NCBI GenBank assembly: GCA_943354045.1 | Contig: CALRBF010000001.1 | Coordinates: forward strand, 1 to 64,000 | Reading direction: 5' to 3' | DNA length: 64,000 nt | Source of the DNA: Parcubacteria group bacterium | GTDB lineage: Bacteria; Patescibacteria; Paceibacteria; SW-4-49-11 | In this document: one piece after another, positions 34,949 through 44,343 of the stretch | Layout of the letters: each line of letters begins with the position of its first letter | Position numbering within the stretch: position 1 is the first letter of the stretch | Notes under the pieces: model-generated | Seen by the model: the letters and a program-made list of their open reading frames with translations, nothing else | Told to the model about the DNA's origin: nothing | Databases searched by the model: none | Made by a program: the position numbers and the translations under genes

Positions 34949-34983
34949 ATAGATTCATTATACCAGAACTGAGGAGGGAATAG
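34670..34983 (-). mobile_element. 23S rRNA intervening sequence at about helix 45, with GIY-YIG ORF
   Basis: The 23S sequence CGTAATAGCTCACTA.. is interrupted before ..AAAATGTAACGGGGCT, at about the E. coli helix 45 site, a known position for intervening sequences. The insert (about 314 bases) is bounded by a perfect 16-base inverted repeat, 34674-34689 against 34963-34978, and holds one ORF. It is too short for a group I core plus the ORF, so excision by RNase III without re-ligation is more likely than splicing. Confidence 0.8.
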
Positions 34984-35602
34984 AGTAGTGAGCTATTACG
35001 CACTCTTTAAAAGATGGCTGCTTCTAAGCCAACTTCCTACCTGTCTCAGAAAATACACAACTTTTCCCACTTAGTGTAGTTTAGGGACCTTAATTGACGG
35101 TCTGGGCTGTTTCCCTTTTGAACATGGAGCTTAGCCCCCACATTCTAACTGCTAATCTATAATCTACTGGTATTCGGAGTTTGGTTAGATTGGGTACCCG
35201 AAGGCCCCAGATCCATTCAGTGCTCTACCCCCAGTAGGGATCAATTAACGCTAGCCTAAGAGCTATTTCGGAGAGAACCAGCTATTACCAAGCTCGATTG
35301 GAATTTCTCCTCTATTCACAGCTCATCACCTAGAATTGCACGACTAGTGTGTTCGGGCCTCCCTTTGATGTTACTCAAAGTTCACCCTGGCCATAAATAG
35401 CTCGCCTGGTTTCGGGTCTACTCCCATCAACAATTCGCCCGTTAAGACTCGATTTCTCTATGCCTCCGTCCTTTTGAGACTTAAGCTGCTGATGAGACGT
35501 AACTCGTTGGATCATTCTTCAATAGGCACGCCGTCACCCTTGCGGGCTCCGACTCCTTGTACGTAAATGGTTTCAGGTCTATTTCATTGTCCTCTCGGAC
35601 TG

Positions 35603-35639
<37 letters not shown>

Positions 35640-36170
35640 ACATTAAGTAATATTTAGCCTTACCAGGTTAGTTCTGGTGGATTCAGACAGGGCTTTCTTT
35701 TCCCGTCCTACTCAGGAATAGAACCGATATATATACACTGTTTTCGATTACTCGGCTATCACGATCTATGGCTAAGCTTTCCAGCTTACTCATCTAACAA
35801 TATATATATATCCTCCTCACGGAATGTTCTACCCTACAACCCCTCTAGACCGAAGTCTGAGGTTTGGGCTCCTTCCGTTTCGCTCGCCGCTACTAAGGAA
35901 ATCACATTCGTTTTCTTTTCCTCCGGGTACTGAGATGTTTCACTTCCCCGAGTTCGCTCCCTAATAACTAGGATACTTGGGCATTACCCCAAGTGGGTTT
36001 CCCCATTCGGATATCTCCGGATCAAAGCCTGATTAGCGGCTCCCCGAAGCTTATCGCAGCTAGTCTACGTCCTTCTTCGCTTCTTAATGTCAAGGCATCC
36101 CCCATTTACGCTTACCAACTCATCTTTTTAAATTCTGATTTATACTTTTGGTGAAAGTAGTAAAATTGCA

Positions 36171-36185
36171 TTTACCTAAATTTAC
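36171..36185 (-). other. 23S processing stem, 5' arm
   Basis: GTAAATTTAGGTAAA in the transcript, perfectly complementary to the arm downstream of 23S (32712-32726). Confidence 0.85.
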
Positions 36186-36308
36186 TTGTGAATGAACCCT
36201 CTTATAGAAACAGATGATAATATCTCAAAGGTTGAACTTTAAGAGGTCATCTCTGTCGCCATATTGCTCCGTAGGTGAGCTGAGTGTGAAGTTGCGAGTA
36301 CGATATTT

Positions 36309-36337
36309 ATAATACACGAAATCTGAAGAGGTGTCAA
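36309..36337 (-). promoter_or_regulatory. 23S-5S rRNA promoter
   Basis: TTGACA (36332-36337), 17 bases, TATTAT (36309-36314). It shows that the 23S-5S unit is transcribed separately from any 16S gene. Confidence 0.82.
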
Positions 36338-36454
36338 GGGTTTCAGGAGAGAGATTGTATATTTAGGATGAGGAGGGATTTTGATTACAGAATAAAGACA
36401 TAAAAGGCCAATATCCAGATAAAAAATTATATAGTATGTAGAATAAAAAGAAAA

Positions 36455-36478
36455 AACCCACCGACGAATCGGTGGGTT
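36455..36478 (-). terminator. Terminator of the solitary gene at 36497
   Basis: AACCCACCGA/TCGGTGGGTT, a 10-bp stem closed by a TTCG tetraloop and followed by a T-run on the minus strand. Confidence 0.94.
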
Positions 36479-36496
36479 ATAAAGGGACTGATTGAC

Positions 36497-37114
36497 TCAG
36501 CTGGTCTTGATGCCCTCAATGGCTTTGATCAGGAGCTGGACTTGAGGCCAAATATTTACCTGAAACCATCTCATCCACTGATCAAAGTTCCTCAACAGCT
36601 GTTTTGACTCCGAATCTAGAGTCGTCACCTGAGGTTGAGGAGCGGGTGGCAACACCACTGGCGGAGGGGCAGCTGGAGCAGATTGCTCCCCACCGATGGT
36701 AATCACCTGGTCGATACCGAGGTCACCAGAAGTGGTAAATCTCTTGTCCGCAATCCCACTGGTCAAGAGGTTGACACCCATGACCCGATAGGGTCCAGGC
36801 TCAACCCCATTCAGAGGGACTACCCACACTCCCTGCCGAATCGACAGGCTTCCGGGAAGCCTCAAGAGATCGGGTCGAATAGAAAACGGAACTTCATCCT
36901 TAAGAACAAGAATGACATCGTGTGAGATGGGACAGGTATTACCCTGCTCTACCCGAATCAACACAGTGTTGTCCACCGTATTGTCGCTGACCGAAACCAG
37001 ATACTCGCACGAGTCGATACGCGGATAAGGCGAATCTTGTGCCAGTACGGGCATCCCGACGAGGGACGCACCGATCATAGTGGAAGTGAAAAGCAACGAT
37101 TTGAAAGCGGTCAT
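36497..37114 (-). CDS. Solitary secreted protein of unknown function, GC-rich
   Basis: The 205-residue protein starts with a clear Sec signal peptide (MTAFKSLLF.., hydrophobic core, cleavage after PVLAQ near residue 26). A beta-rich middle domain (about 30-140) with two cysteines (SCEYL, NTCPIS) follows, then a Pro/Ala linker (about 145-165) and a Trp-containing amphipathic helix (QWMRWFQVNIWPQVQLLIKAIEG). No family is recognised. GC content and codon use differ strongly from the AT-rich surroundings, a sign of transfer. It is transcribed alone from a near-consensus promoter, with no Shine-Dalgarno sequence, and ends at a TTCG-loop terminator. Confidence 0.85.
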   Translation of the reverse strand: MTAFKSLLFTSTMIGASLVGMPVLAQDSPYPRIDSCEYLVSVSDNTVDNTVLIRVEQGNTCPISHDVILVLKDEVPFSIRPDLLRLPGSLSIRQGVWVVPLNGVEPGPYRVMGVNLLTSGIADKRFTTSGDLGIDQVITIGGEQSAPAAPPPVVLPPAPQPQVTTLDSESKQLLRNFDQWMRWFQVNIWPQVQLLIKAIEGIKTS

Positions 37115-37137
37115 TGAAAAGGATCACATACGATATA

Positions 37138-37166
37138 TATATACCATAAAATAACAAAAATGTCAA
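37138..37166 (-). promoter_or_regulatory. Promoter of the solitary gene at 36497
   Basis: TTGACA (37161-37166), 17 bases, TATATA (37138-37143). Confidence 0.85.
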
Positions 37167-37250
37167 TAGTTATAGGCATTTATTTAAAACCGTTATGTGA
37201 CACTCTATCCTATGATTTGTCTAAATATATGTTATACTAATACTAATTAT

Positions 37251-38939
37251 ATGATATATATTATGGTGCTCCAATTATTTAAAAAAATTCATCCTATTTG
37301 TTATTTTGTCTTATTTGCTAGTATAATATTTCACTATAAAATTGGGATACAAAATATATGGCCTGGCAATGTCGACTGGTTATTACAAGCATCTGATTGG
37401 CCACAACATTATTTAGGTTGGGAATTCTTTAGGAGAACTTCTTGGAATTTTCCTCTGGGAGATTTTCAAAACATATTATATCCGGCGAATACAAATATTG
37501 GATTTACAGATAGTATTCCACTTCTTGCTATATTATTAAAGATATTTAGCGGTATATTACCTGATATTTTTCAATATATTGGATTATGGATATTTATTAA
37601 TATTGTATTACAAGGATATTTTGCTTATCTCATTTTTAAAAAATTACAGTTCTCAACTGCTTCTGCAATTGTTGCGGGTATATTACTTCAATTTACTCCA
37701 GCTCTGATCTCTCGTATTAATCATCCAGCTCTTACGGCTCATTGGCTTATCTTATTTATTATATATAATTATATTTCATTTAATAATACCAAAAGAGATA
37801 TTTATTTGAATTTTGCTCCTATTATTTTGAGTAGTATGATTCATCCCTATCTTGCTATTATGATTATTCCTCTCAGTATTGCAAATTTATTCAGATTTGA
37901 TTCTTTAAAAACAAGACTTATTACCATACCGATTGCTTTAATAATACCAATACTATTATGGTATAGTATTGGATATTTTGTAGACTATTCTATAGGAGAT
38001 TCTCAGAGTTTAGGATATTATTCAGCAAGTTTACAAACATTCTTTAATCCACTATATGCTATTTGGGATCATCATTTAAGAGATGCTTCTTTGTGGCTTG
38101 ATCCAAGAAATCAAAGATATATGCTCCAATATGAGGGGTTTGCTTATCTTGGAGCAGGAGTATTGATAGGAGCATTTATTGCCCTCCTATATATAGCCAA
38201 AAGATTAATTACTCATTATAAAAAAATAATACCTTTTATTAAAAAGACTATTCTATCTGGTATTCATAATAGAACTATTATTTTTTGGTTAGGTATTATC
38301 GTCGTCTCATTATATGCAATTCTATATCGAGATATTGTCACAATGTATTTAGAACCTTATGCCCGACTTCCATTTATTCGTATATTTTTAGATAAAGCTG
38401 GGGTTATTCGTGCTAATGGGCGATTTATCTGGCCATTAATGTATATTGTCATTATTGGAATTATATATTTGATTAATAAAGTATTCTCGAAAAAAGCTTT
38501 GTATATATTGATTATATTATTAGGTATTCAAATGATTGACATATCTCCTCTATTAAAACTTCAGCTATTCAAAGAAAAGGAAATTGTATCGGTAAAATCA
38601 GAGTCAAGTATATTTTGGCAAAATACTATTAAAGAATATAAAGGGGTATATATGTATCCCGGTGGTCAAAGAAGCTATAAAAGTCTTGATGATTATATTA
38701 TATTTACATTCTGGGCTGCCCAGAATAATATTCCTATTAATGCAGGCTATTTATCCCGATATGATTTACCTATAGTGCAAAAGTTTAATTTACAAATTGA
38801 AAAAAATTTAGTAAATAATAATCTTGATCCCAATATCCTATATATTACAACAAAAGATCATAAAGATTTATTTCAAACTGCCAGTAAGAATACCAACAGG
38901 GTATTAGCTGAATTTGATGATTATTATATCATTAGATAA
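37251..38939 (+). CDS. Multi-spanning membrane protein (DUF6311-like)
   Basis: Start taken at the ATG at 37251 (562 residues) because an extended -10 (TGTTATACT, hexamer 37233-37238) lies just upstream. The in-frame start at 37197 would lie upstream of that promoter. About ten membrane helices; the first external loop has DWPQHYLGWEFFRRTSWNFPLGD and NIGFTDSIPLLA, the signature I associate with DUF6311, a group resembling GT-C type glycosyltransferases. A soluble C-terminal domain (about 440-562) follows. Probable role in surface glycan transfer, by analogy only. Confidence 0.78.
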   Translation: MIYIMVLQLFKKIHPICYFVLFASIIFHYKIGIQNIWPGNVDWLLQASDWPQHYLGWEFFRRTSWNFPLGDFQNILYPANTNIGFTDSIPLLAILLKIFSGILPDIFQYIGLWIFINIVLQGYFAYLIFKKLQFSTASAIVAGILLQFTPALISRINHPALTAHWLILFIIYNYISFNNTKRDIYLNFAPIILSSMIHPYLAIMIIPLSIANLFRFDSLKTRLITIPIALIIPILLWYSIGYFVDYSIGDSQSLGYYSASLQTFFNPLYAIWDHHLRDASLWLDPRNQRYMLQYEGFAYLGAGVLIGAFIALLYIAKRLITHYKKIIPFIKKTILSGIHNRTIIFWLGIIVVSLYAILYRDIVTMYLEPYARLPFIRIFLDKAGVIRANGRFIWPLMYIVIIGIIYLINKVFSKKALYILIILLGIQMIDISPLLKLQLFKEKEIVSVKSESSIFWQNTIKEYKGVYMYPGGQRSYKSLDDYIIFTFWAAQNNIPINAGYLSRYDLPIVQKFNLQIEKNLVNNNLDPNILYITTKDHKDLFQTASKNTNRVLAEFDDYYIIR

Positions 38940-38986
38940 TCTATTAAAATATGATATACTTAAGAGTATAAGAACTAATATTATAT

Positions 38987-39331
38987 ATGGGATTTATCAT
39001 ATCAATTGTAGGAAATAGTGTTGGACTCTATGTAGCAAGTGTGATTGTGCCTGGTTTTGAGATTAGTGGAGATATATCTTGGTATTATTTTCTCATAGCG
39101 GGAATAGTATTTACGATTATATTCTCTATTATATTACCTATTGTCAAAGCTATTACTTTTCCTATTATTATACTGACCCTTGGGTTGTTTTCTTTTGTCC
39201 TCAATCTTGTTGCTTTTTATGCACTTGACTATATTTTGGAGCCAGTACAATTTACTACTTTCTTGTCTATTGTATTGACCTCTTTGGTAATTAGTAGTAT
39301 AAATATGATATCTAATACCTTTTTACGATAA
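38987..39331 (+). CDS. Phage-holin-like small membrane protein (PF04020 type)
   Basis: The 114-residue protein has four membrane helices with the family features: VPGFEISG after the first helix, ILPIVKAITFPIIILTLGLFSF in the centre, and a final helix with SSINMI. This YvlD-type family is called 'phage holin superfamily IV' but is widespread in bacterial chromosomes without lytic function. It lies 4 bases before secG. Confidence 0.85.
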   Translation: MGFIISIVGNSVGLYVASVIVPGFEISGDISWYYFLIAGIVFTIIFSIILPIVKAITFPIIILTLGLFSFVLNLVAFYALDYILEPVQFTTFLSIVLTSLVISSINMISNTFLR

Positions 39332-39335
39332 TATT

Positions 39336-39551
39336 ATGAACACTTATATTTCTATTGCTCTTATTGTTTTATCTGTTTTGTTGGTAGCTTCTGTACTATT
39401 ACAGCAAATTGGTAATGGATTATCTTCTACATTTGGAGGGGCTGGTGGATCTTATCAGACAAGACGTGGTTTTGAAAAAATTCTATTCAGAGCAACTATT
39501 GTATTTGGAATACTTATTATGATTGGGAGTATTGCTTATATTGTTGTATAG
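39336..39551 (+). CDS. secG: Protein translocase subunit SecG
   Basis: Seventy-one residues: helix, then the conserved LLQQIGNGLSSTFGGAGGSY segment, RRGFEKILFR, and a second helix. SecG assists the SecYEG channel. In the same direction as a holin-like gene and the peptide-binding protein. Confidence 0.93.
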   Translation: MNTYISIALIVLSVLLVASVLLQQIGNGLSSTFGGAGGSYQTRRGFEKILFRATIVFGILIMIGSIAYIVV

Positions 39552-39573
39552 TTAGATATTATATTTTCTTTTT

Positions 39574-41319
39574 ATGGATATTATTAGAAAAATCCCCAAA
39601 CCGATTATACCGCCTAATTTTAAAAAGGTTATCATTCCTAAGTCCCCAATCAAAATTTCACGACCTAATATTAATTTACCTAAATTACCCCAAAGTCTTC
39701 AGAAAAATATATTCCTCACATTTATTATTGCTTTTATTATTCTTGTTGTGATGGGAAGTTTGATTTATCGTTCACTTACAAAGGAAATTGCAACAACAGG
39801 AGGTATTATTAAAGAAGGTATTATTGGACAACCTCAATATATAAATCCAGTATTATCTTTTTCCAATGATATCAATAAACCTGATCGAGTATTAGAATAT
39901 CTTATTTATCCCAGTTTATTTCGCCTAGATAAAACAGGAAATTTGTCTAATGAATTAGTTGATAGTTATACGGTAGGAGATAATGGTAAAGAGTATTTAT
40001 TCAAGTTAAAATCTGATATTAAGTGGGATGATAATACTCCTCTCACTATTGATGACATTATATTCACCTTACAAACTATACAAAACCCAGCTTATAATAG
40101 TCCTATTAGTTCTGCTCTCAAAGGAGTTTCTATTACTCGAGTTGATGATAGCATTCTTAAATTAAATCTCAATTCTAGTTATTCTCCCTTCTTATCTAAT
40201 CTTACCTTTGGAATATTACCAAAACATATTTGGCAAAATCTCGAACCTAGTGCCTTTCTTTTGTCCGAAGCTAATCTAAAACCTATTGGAGCGGGTAAAT
40301 TTAAATATAAATCTATTCAAAAAAAGAAAGATGGTAATATTGCATCGATTACTATTGAAAAAAACCCCAATTATTTTGGAGAAAAACCTAATATAGAGAA
40401 CTTTACTTTGGTATTCTATTCCAAAGAAGAGGAAATGATACAAGATTTTAAACAGAACAATTTACAGGCTATTACACAGCTCAAAGCTCCATTATCTGAC
40501 TCTTCTCGATATCAGCTTAATGTCATGAATATACCTCAATCATTTGGTATTATATTTAATATTAAAGACCCCTTATTAAGTAATAAGGAAATTCGCCAAT
40601 CTATATCCAATGTAATTAATAGACAACCTATTATCAATGATATATTACAAAATCAAGCTACGCTTATCAATGGGCCATTAACTCCATTTAATCAGTATTA
40701 TGTGCCTACTGATATAGCTTTCGATATTGAAAAAGTAAAGAAAACCCTAGATGATGCCAATTGGAAAGATATAGATGGTGATGGTATACGAGAAAAAGAT
40801 AATAAAAAAGCTGAATTCACTATTTTAGTTGCTAATGGAAATAAAGTAGACGAAGTAACCAAAACACTACAAGCTCAAATTCGAGAAATTGGAATACAAA
40901 TGAATATTGAATTAGTATCCTTTGCAGATTTATCAGCCAATCAAATTCGTGATAGATCTTATCAGGCTTTATTCTTGGGGCTTGGACTTAATATATATCC
41001 AGACCCTTATATTTATTGGCATTCTTCTCAAATAACCAGTCCAGGACTCAATTTATCTCAATATACGAATATTAATACTGATGGATATTTGGAAACTGCA
41101 CGTACTAACACTGATATTAATGTAATTACCTCTAGCTTACAACAATTTCAACAACAAATTACAAGTGATGTACCTGCTATATTTATTTATTCACCTAAAT
41201 ATCTCTATTACACCAATCCTATTATCAAGAATATTACTGTCTCAATTGGGAATTCTTCAGTAGACCGCTATGCCTCTATCTCAGAATGGTCTGTTAAAAC
41301 AAAGCGAGTATTCAAATAA
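39574..41319 (+). CDS. Membrane-anchored extracellular solute-binding protein, family 5 (peptide binding)
   Basis: The 581-residue protein has a Pro/Lys-rich cytoplasmic N-terminus, a membrane helix (about 48-70) and an SBP family 5 domain: GQPQYINPVLS near residue 88, LTIDDIIFTLQ near 156, NIKDPLLSNKEIRQSISNVINR and LGLNIYPDPYIYWHSSQ. These proteins bind oligopeptides for Opp/Dpp ABC importers. Here a membrane helix replaces the usual lipobox cysteine, and no permease or ATPase gene is adjacent. It may therefore serve an importer encoded elsewhere or another role. Confidence 0.9.
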   Translation: MDIIRKIPKPIIPPNFKKVIIPKSPIKISRPNINLPKLPQSLQKNIFLTFIIAFIILVVMGSLIYRSLTKEIATTGGIIKEGIIGQPQYINPVLSFSNDINKPDRVLEYLIYPSLFRLDKTGNLSNELVDSYTVGDNGKEYLFKLKSDIKWDDNTPLTIDDIIFTLQTIQNPAYNSPISSALKGVSITRVDDSILKLNLNSSYSPFLSNLTFGILPKHIWQNLEPSAFLLSEANLKPIGAGKFKYKSIQKKKDGNIASITIEKNPNYFGEKPNIENFTLVFYSKEEEMIQDFKQNNLQAITQLKAPLSDSSRYQLNVMNIPQSFGIIFNIKDPLLSNKEIRQSISNVINRQPIINDILQNQATLINGPLTPFNQYYVPTDIAFDIEKVKKTLDDANWKDIDGDGIREKDNKKAEFTILVANGNKVDEVTKTLQAQIREIGIQMNIELVSFADLSANQIRDRSYQALFLGLGLNIYPDPYIYWHSSQITSPGLNLSQYTNINTDGYLETARTNTDINVITSSLQQFQQQITSDVPAIFIYSPKYLYYTNPIIKNITVSIGNSSVDRYASISEWSVKTKRVFK

Positions 41320-41324
41320 GCTAT

Positions 41325-42017
41325 ATGGGCTATTTTATATTTGACCTCAAAGAACAAAGCCTTGTCCCAGAAGAAACTCATCATATCAGTAATGTATTAC
41401 GCCTCAAGCCGAATGAAATTATACAGGCTACTGATGGTATAGGCACTCTTTATAAACTCAAAATTAACTCATTAAAGCCATTCAAAGGAGATATTGTTGA
41501 AACTATTACTATTCCGAGGCAAAAGCCCTCTATTCGAGTTATTATCAGTATTATAAAAATACCATTATTAGAATTAATTATACAAAAATTAACAGAAATA
41601 GGTATTGATGAAATTATTATCACAAAAACAGATTATGCCCAAATTAATCTCAAAGATATTATTTCTAAACAGAATCGTTGGAATACAATTATTCAAACAG
41701 CCTGCAAACAATCTGAGCAAGTATATTTCCCTATTCTCAGTATACAAGAATTAGACAAAATTAATTATCCTAAAAATAGTCTTAATTTGATTGGAGATAC
41801 ACAATATAATAAAGTCGTCCCTATTCATAGCTTTGATATTAAAGGCCAGTCTGATATCACATTATTAATTGGCCCTGAAGGTGGTTTTTCTCAAAAAGAA
41901 TATCAATATCTCATTGAATATTATGCCTATAATCCTGTATTGTTTACTCCATATATATTGAGAGCCGAGACTGCTGCTATTGTAGGAGCAGGTATTATCA
42001 AAAACTTAAGCCTCTAA
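41325..42017 (+). CDS. rsmE: 16S rRNA (uracil-1498-N3)-methyltransferase RsmE
   Basis: The 230-residue SPOUT methyltransferase has an N-terminal PUA-like domain (HHISNVLRLKPNE..) and the C-terminal knot with LLIGPEGGFSQKEY near residue 182 and LRAETAAIVGAGII at the end. It methylates U1498 of 16S rRNA. It follows the solute-binding gene by 5 bases and overlaps the convergent rmuC by 12 bases tail to tail, without space for a terminator. Confidence 0.94.
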   Translation: MGYFIFDLKEQSLVPEETHHISNVLRLKPNEIIQATDGIGTLYKLKINSLKPFKGDIVETITIPRQKPSIRVIISIIKIPLLELIIQKLTEIGIDEIIITKTDYAQINLKDIISKQNRWNTIIQTACKQSEQVYFPILSIQELDKINYPKNSLNLIGDTQYNKVVPIHSFDIKGQSDITLLIGPEGGFSQKEYQYLIEYYAYNPVLFTPYILRAETAAIVGAGIIKNLSL

Positions 42018-43304
42018 TTCTGACTCTGCTGTTTCTATCAAATCAACTTCTGCTTTTCCCATTTCAAAGGTATCTACATTTTTGAGTTTACGCTCAATTG
42101 CACGAGCTCTAGTTGCTCCAGCATCAATTTGATTAGAAGCTTCTTGTAATTTTTTCTGAGTACGCTCTAATATTTCACCAAATCGTCCAAATTCTGTTTT
42201 TACCTCAGATAGGGTTTTCCATATTTCACTCGATTGCTGTTCAATAGCAAGAGTTCTGAATCCCATTTGAAGACTATTCAAAATAGCGGTAATAGTAGTT
42301 GGTCCTGTAATCATAACTCGATATTCTCGCTGTATTGATTCCACTAATCCTGGGATTTTTAATAATTGAGCATATAAACCTTCAATTGGGATAAAGAGAA
42401 TAGCAAAATCTGTAGTATAAGGAGGATCAATATATTTAGCTTGTATTTTCTTGCCTTCATCTTTTAATCTCTTTTCAATAGCTTTATTAGCAGCATCAAT
42501 AGCTGGTCTATCATTGGCGTCTTCAGCTTCAATTAATCTCTGATAATCTTCTATTGGGAATTTTGCATCAATTGGGAGCCAAATATGATTGAGATTCTTA
42601 TCTTTACCTGGTAATTTTATAGCATATTCTACATTATCATTAGAATCTTTTTTGGTTGCCACATTAGCCTGATATTGTTCTTTGGTTAAAATTTGCTCTA
42701 GGAGATTACCAAGTTGAACTTCCCCCCAAGTTCCACGAGTTTTAACATTAGATAATACTTTTTTAAGATCTCCAACTCCAACTGCTAAATTCTGCATTTC
42801 TCCAAGCCCTTTATGTACCTGCTCTAATCGCTCACTAACAGATTGAAAAGATTGGGTTAATCTCTTTTCGAGAGTTGATTGTAATTTTTCATCTACTGTT
42901 TCTCGCATTTTCTCAAGTTTTTGATTATTGTCTTTTTGTAGCTCAGTTAAGCGTTTTTCTACCGTCTCTCGAATACTATCTAATTTTGTCTCATTTTGCT
43001 TTGTAAGAGATACTAATTGTTGAGAGAATATTTCTAATTGACTTTTTTGCATAATAGAAGACTCATGAATTCTTTTGAGCAAAGAGTTTCCAAATGTATT
43101 AAGATTATTCCCCAACTCTATTCTCCCCTCTTGTGCAAGTTCACGAGAATCTTTACGAGATAATTGTATATCATCTTTTATTATTTTTTCTGTACGAGCT
43201 AATATATTAGCAAAATCGCCTCCTATATTGCTTTTACGACTCAATAATATACCGATAATAATTACCTGTAAGACAATAATAATACCTGCTACAATATATA
43301 CCAT
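42006..43304 (-). CDS. rmuC: RmuC-family protein
   Basis: A 432-residue protein with an N-terminal membrane helix (about 3-22), long coiled coils (about 30-175), and the RmuC nuclease-like domain: KTRGTWGEVQLGNLLEQ near residue 190, WLPIDAKFPIEDYQRL near 240, DFAILFIPIEGLYAQ near 305 and ITGPTTITAILNSLQMGFRTL near 340. RmuC is thought to limit DNA inversions between repeats. It starts one base after the AI-2E-type gene stop. Confidence 0.94.
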   Translation of the reverse strand: MVYIVAGIIIVLQVIIIGILLSRKSNIGGDFANILARTEKIIKDDIQLSRKDSRELAQEGRIELGNNLNTFGNSLLKRIHESSIMQKSQLEIFSQQLVSLTKQNETKLDSIRETVEKRLTELQKDNNQKLEKMRETVDEKLQSTLEKRLTQSFQSVSERLEQVHKGLGEMQNLAVGVGDLKKVLSNVKTRGTWGEVQLGNLLEQILTKEQYQANVATKKDSNDNVEYAIKLPGKDKNLNHIWLPIDAKFPIEDYQRLIEAEDANDRPAIDAANKAIEKRLKDEGKKIQAKYIDPPYTTDFAILFIPIEGLYAQLLKIPGLVESIQREYRVMITGPTTITAILNSLQMGFRTLAIEQQSSEIWKTLSEVKTEFGRFGEILERTQKKLQEASNQIDAGATRARAIERKLKNVDTFEMGKAEVDLIETAESELEA

Positions 43305-43305
43305 A

Positions 43306-44328
43306 TTAATCCTCTAATTCTTTAATGAAAATTGACAATACTGACACCAATGGTACTGAAATTAAAGCCCCAAGAGCTCCAGCTAATGAAGTTCCAAGTA
43401 AAATTACAAGCATAACAATAAGAGGATGTATTCCTGTAACCTTTCTCATAATAAATGGAGTCACAAAATTTCCATCAATTTGCTGAATGACAAGATAAAA
43501 TAATCCCACAATTAATGCAATTTGGAACCCACTACCTAAAGCTAATATAATAGCAGGTACTGATGAAAGGATGGGACCTATTATAGGGATAAGATTAAAT
43601 ACCGCAGCAATTACCGCTAATAATAATGGAAATGGTACTTCTAAGAATACTAAAACTGGATATGTTATACTCGCTAATATGAAAGATATGAGTAATTGTC
43701 CTAGTAACCAAGAACCAACCTTTATACGAGCTAATTCAATATGAGCAACAACTTTTTTATGTTTTTTTTGAGGAAAGAAAAATTGTATCAAGCTATCAAG
43801 GTTTTTGGGCTGAATCGCCATATAAAATGTTGTTATGGTAAAAAATCCAATATATAATATGGTATTAATAATATTTTGAGTAGTAAAAAATACCCCGGTT
43901 AAAACACTCCACGTAATTTGTCCTAAATTAGAATCTCCTCCTGTATTGAAAAATTGAGTTATATTAAAATCATTAATATTCAAAATATTTCCTATAAATA
44001 CATTGAATTGATCAAATAATTCAGGGGATTTATCAATCAAACCCCTTACTTCACTACTAATAGTTGGAATAATAAGTTCCATTAATAGTATAAAGACTGC
44101 AAATAATATCACTATTACAAAAATCACTCCCAAAGTATAGGGTAGATGTAATACTTCATTCAATTTTTTCGCTCCAAATATAATACCCGATGAAATAATA
44201 AAAGCTAATATAGTAAGTACAATTACATTGCTAAGTGTAAATGCTAACCATAATCCTCCAAGTACTAATAAAGCTTGAAAGAGTGAATACAGATTAATAT
44301 TGACATTATAACTATTATTTGATTCCAT
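43306..44328 (-). CDS. AI-2E-family transporter-like membrane protein
   Basis: The 340-residue protein has about seven membrane helices with the PF01594 pattern: paired N-terminal helices, a soluble segment (about 95-150), then FNLIPIIGPILSSVPAIILAL near 245 and IDGNFVTPFIMRKVTGIHPLIVMLVILLG near 285. Family members export varied small molecules; the substrate here cannot be told. Between mutM and rmuC on the same strand. Confidence 0.9.
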   Translation of the reverse strand: MESNNSYNVNINLYSLFQALLVLGGLWLAFTLSNVIVLTILAFIISSGIIFGAKKLNEVLHLPYTLGVIFVIVILFAVFILLMELIIPTISSEVRGLIDKSPELFDQFNVFIGNILNINDFNITQFFNTGGDSNLGQITWSVLTGVFFTTQNIINTILYIGFFTITTFYMAIQPKNLDSLIQFFFPQKKHKKVVAHIELARIKVGSWLLGQLLISFILASITYPVLVFLEVPFPLLLAVIAAVFNLIPIIGPILSSVPAIILALGSGFQIALIVGLFYLVIQQIDGNFVTPFIMRKVTGIHPLIVMLVILLGTSLAGALGALISVPLVSVLSIFIKELED

Positions 44329-44343
44329 GTATATTATTATATC

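Larger units (their letters stand above)
36127..36454 (-). other. rRNA leader and non-coding spacer
   Basis: No gene seen. From 36302 down to 36127 it is the transcribed 23S leader, including the processing arm at 36171-36185. From 36338 to 36454 it is AT-rich DNA without a recognisable feature. Confidence 0.7.

Noticed and set aside
34670..34983. Group I intron in 23S rRNA
   Set aside because: After the 279-base ORF too little sequence remains for a catalytic core, and the perfect terminal inverted repeat fits an RNase III-type intervening sequence better.
38987..39331. Holin-like gene as a sign of a prophage
   Set aside because: No other phage gene is nearby, and this family is widespread on bacterial chromosomes.
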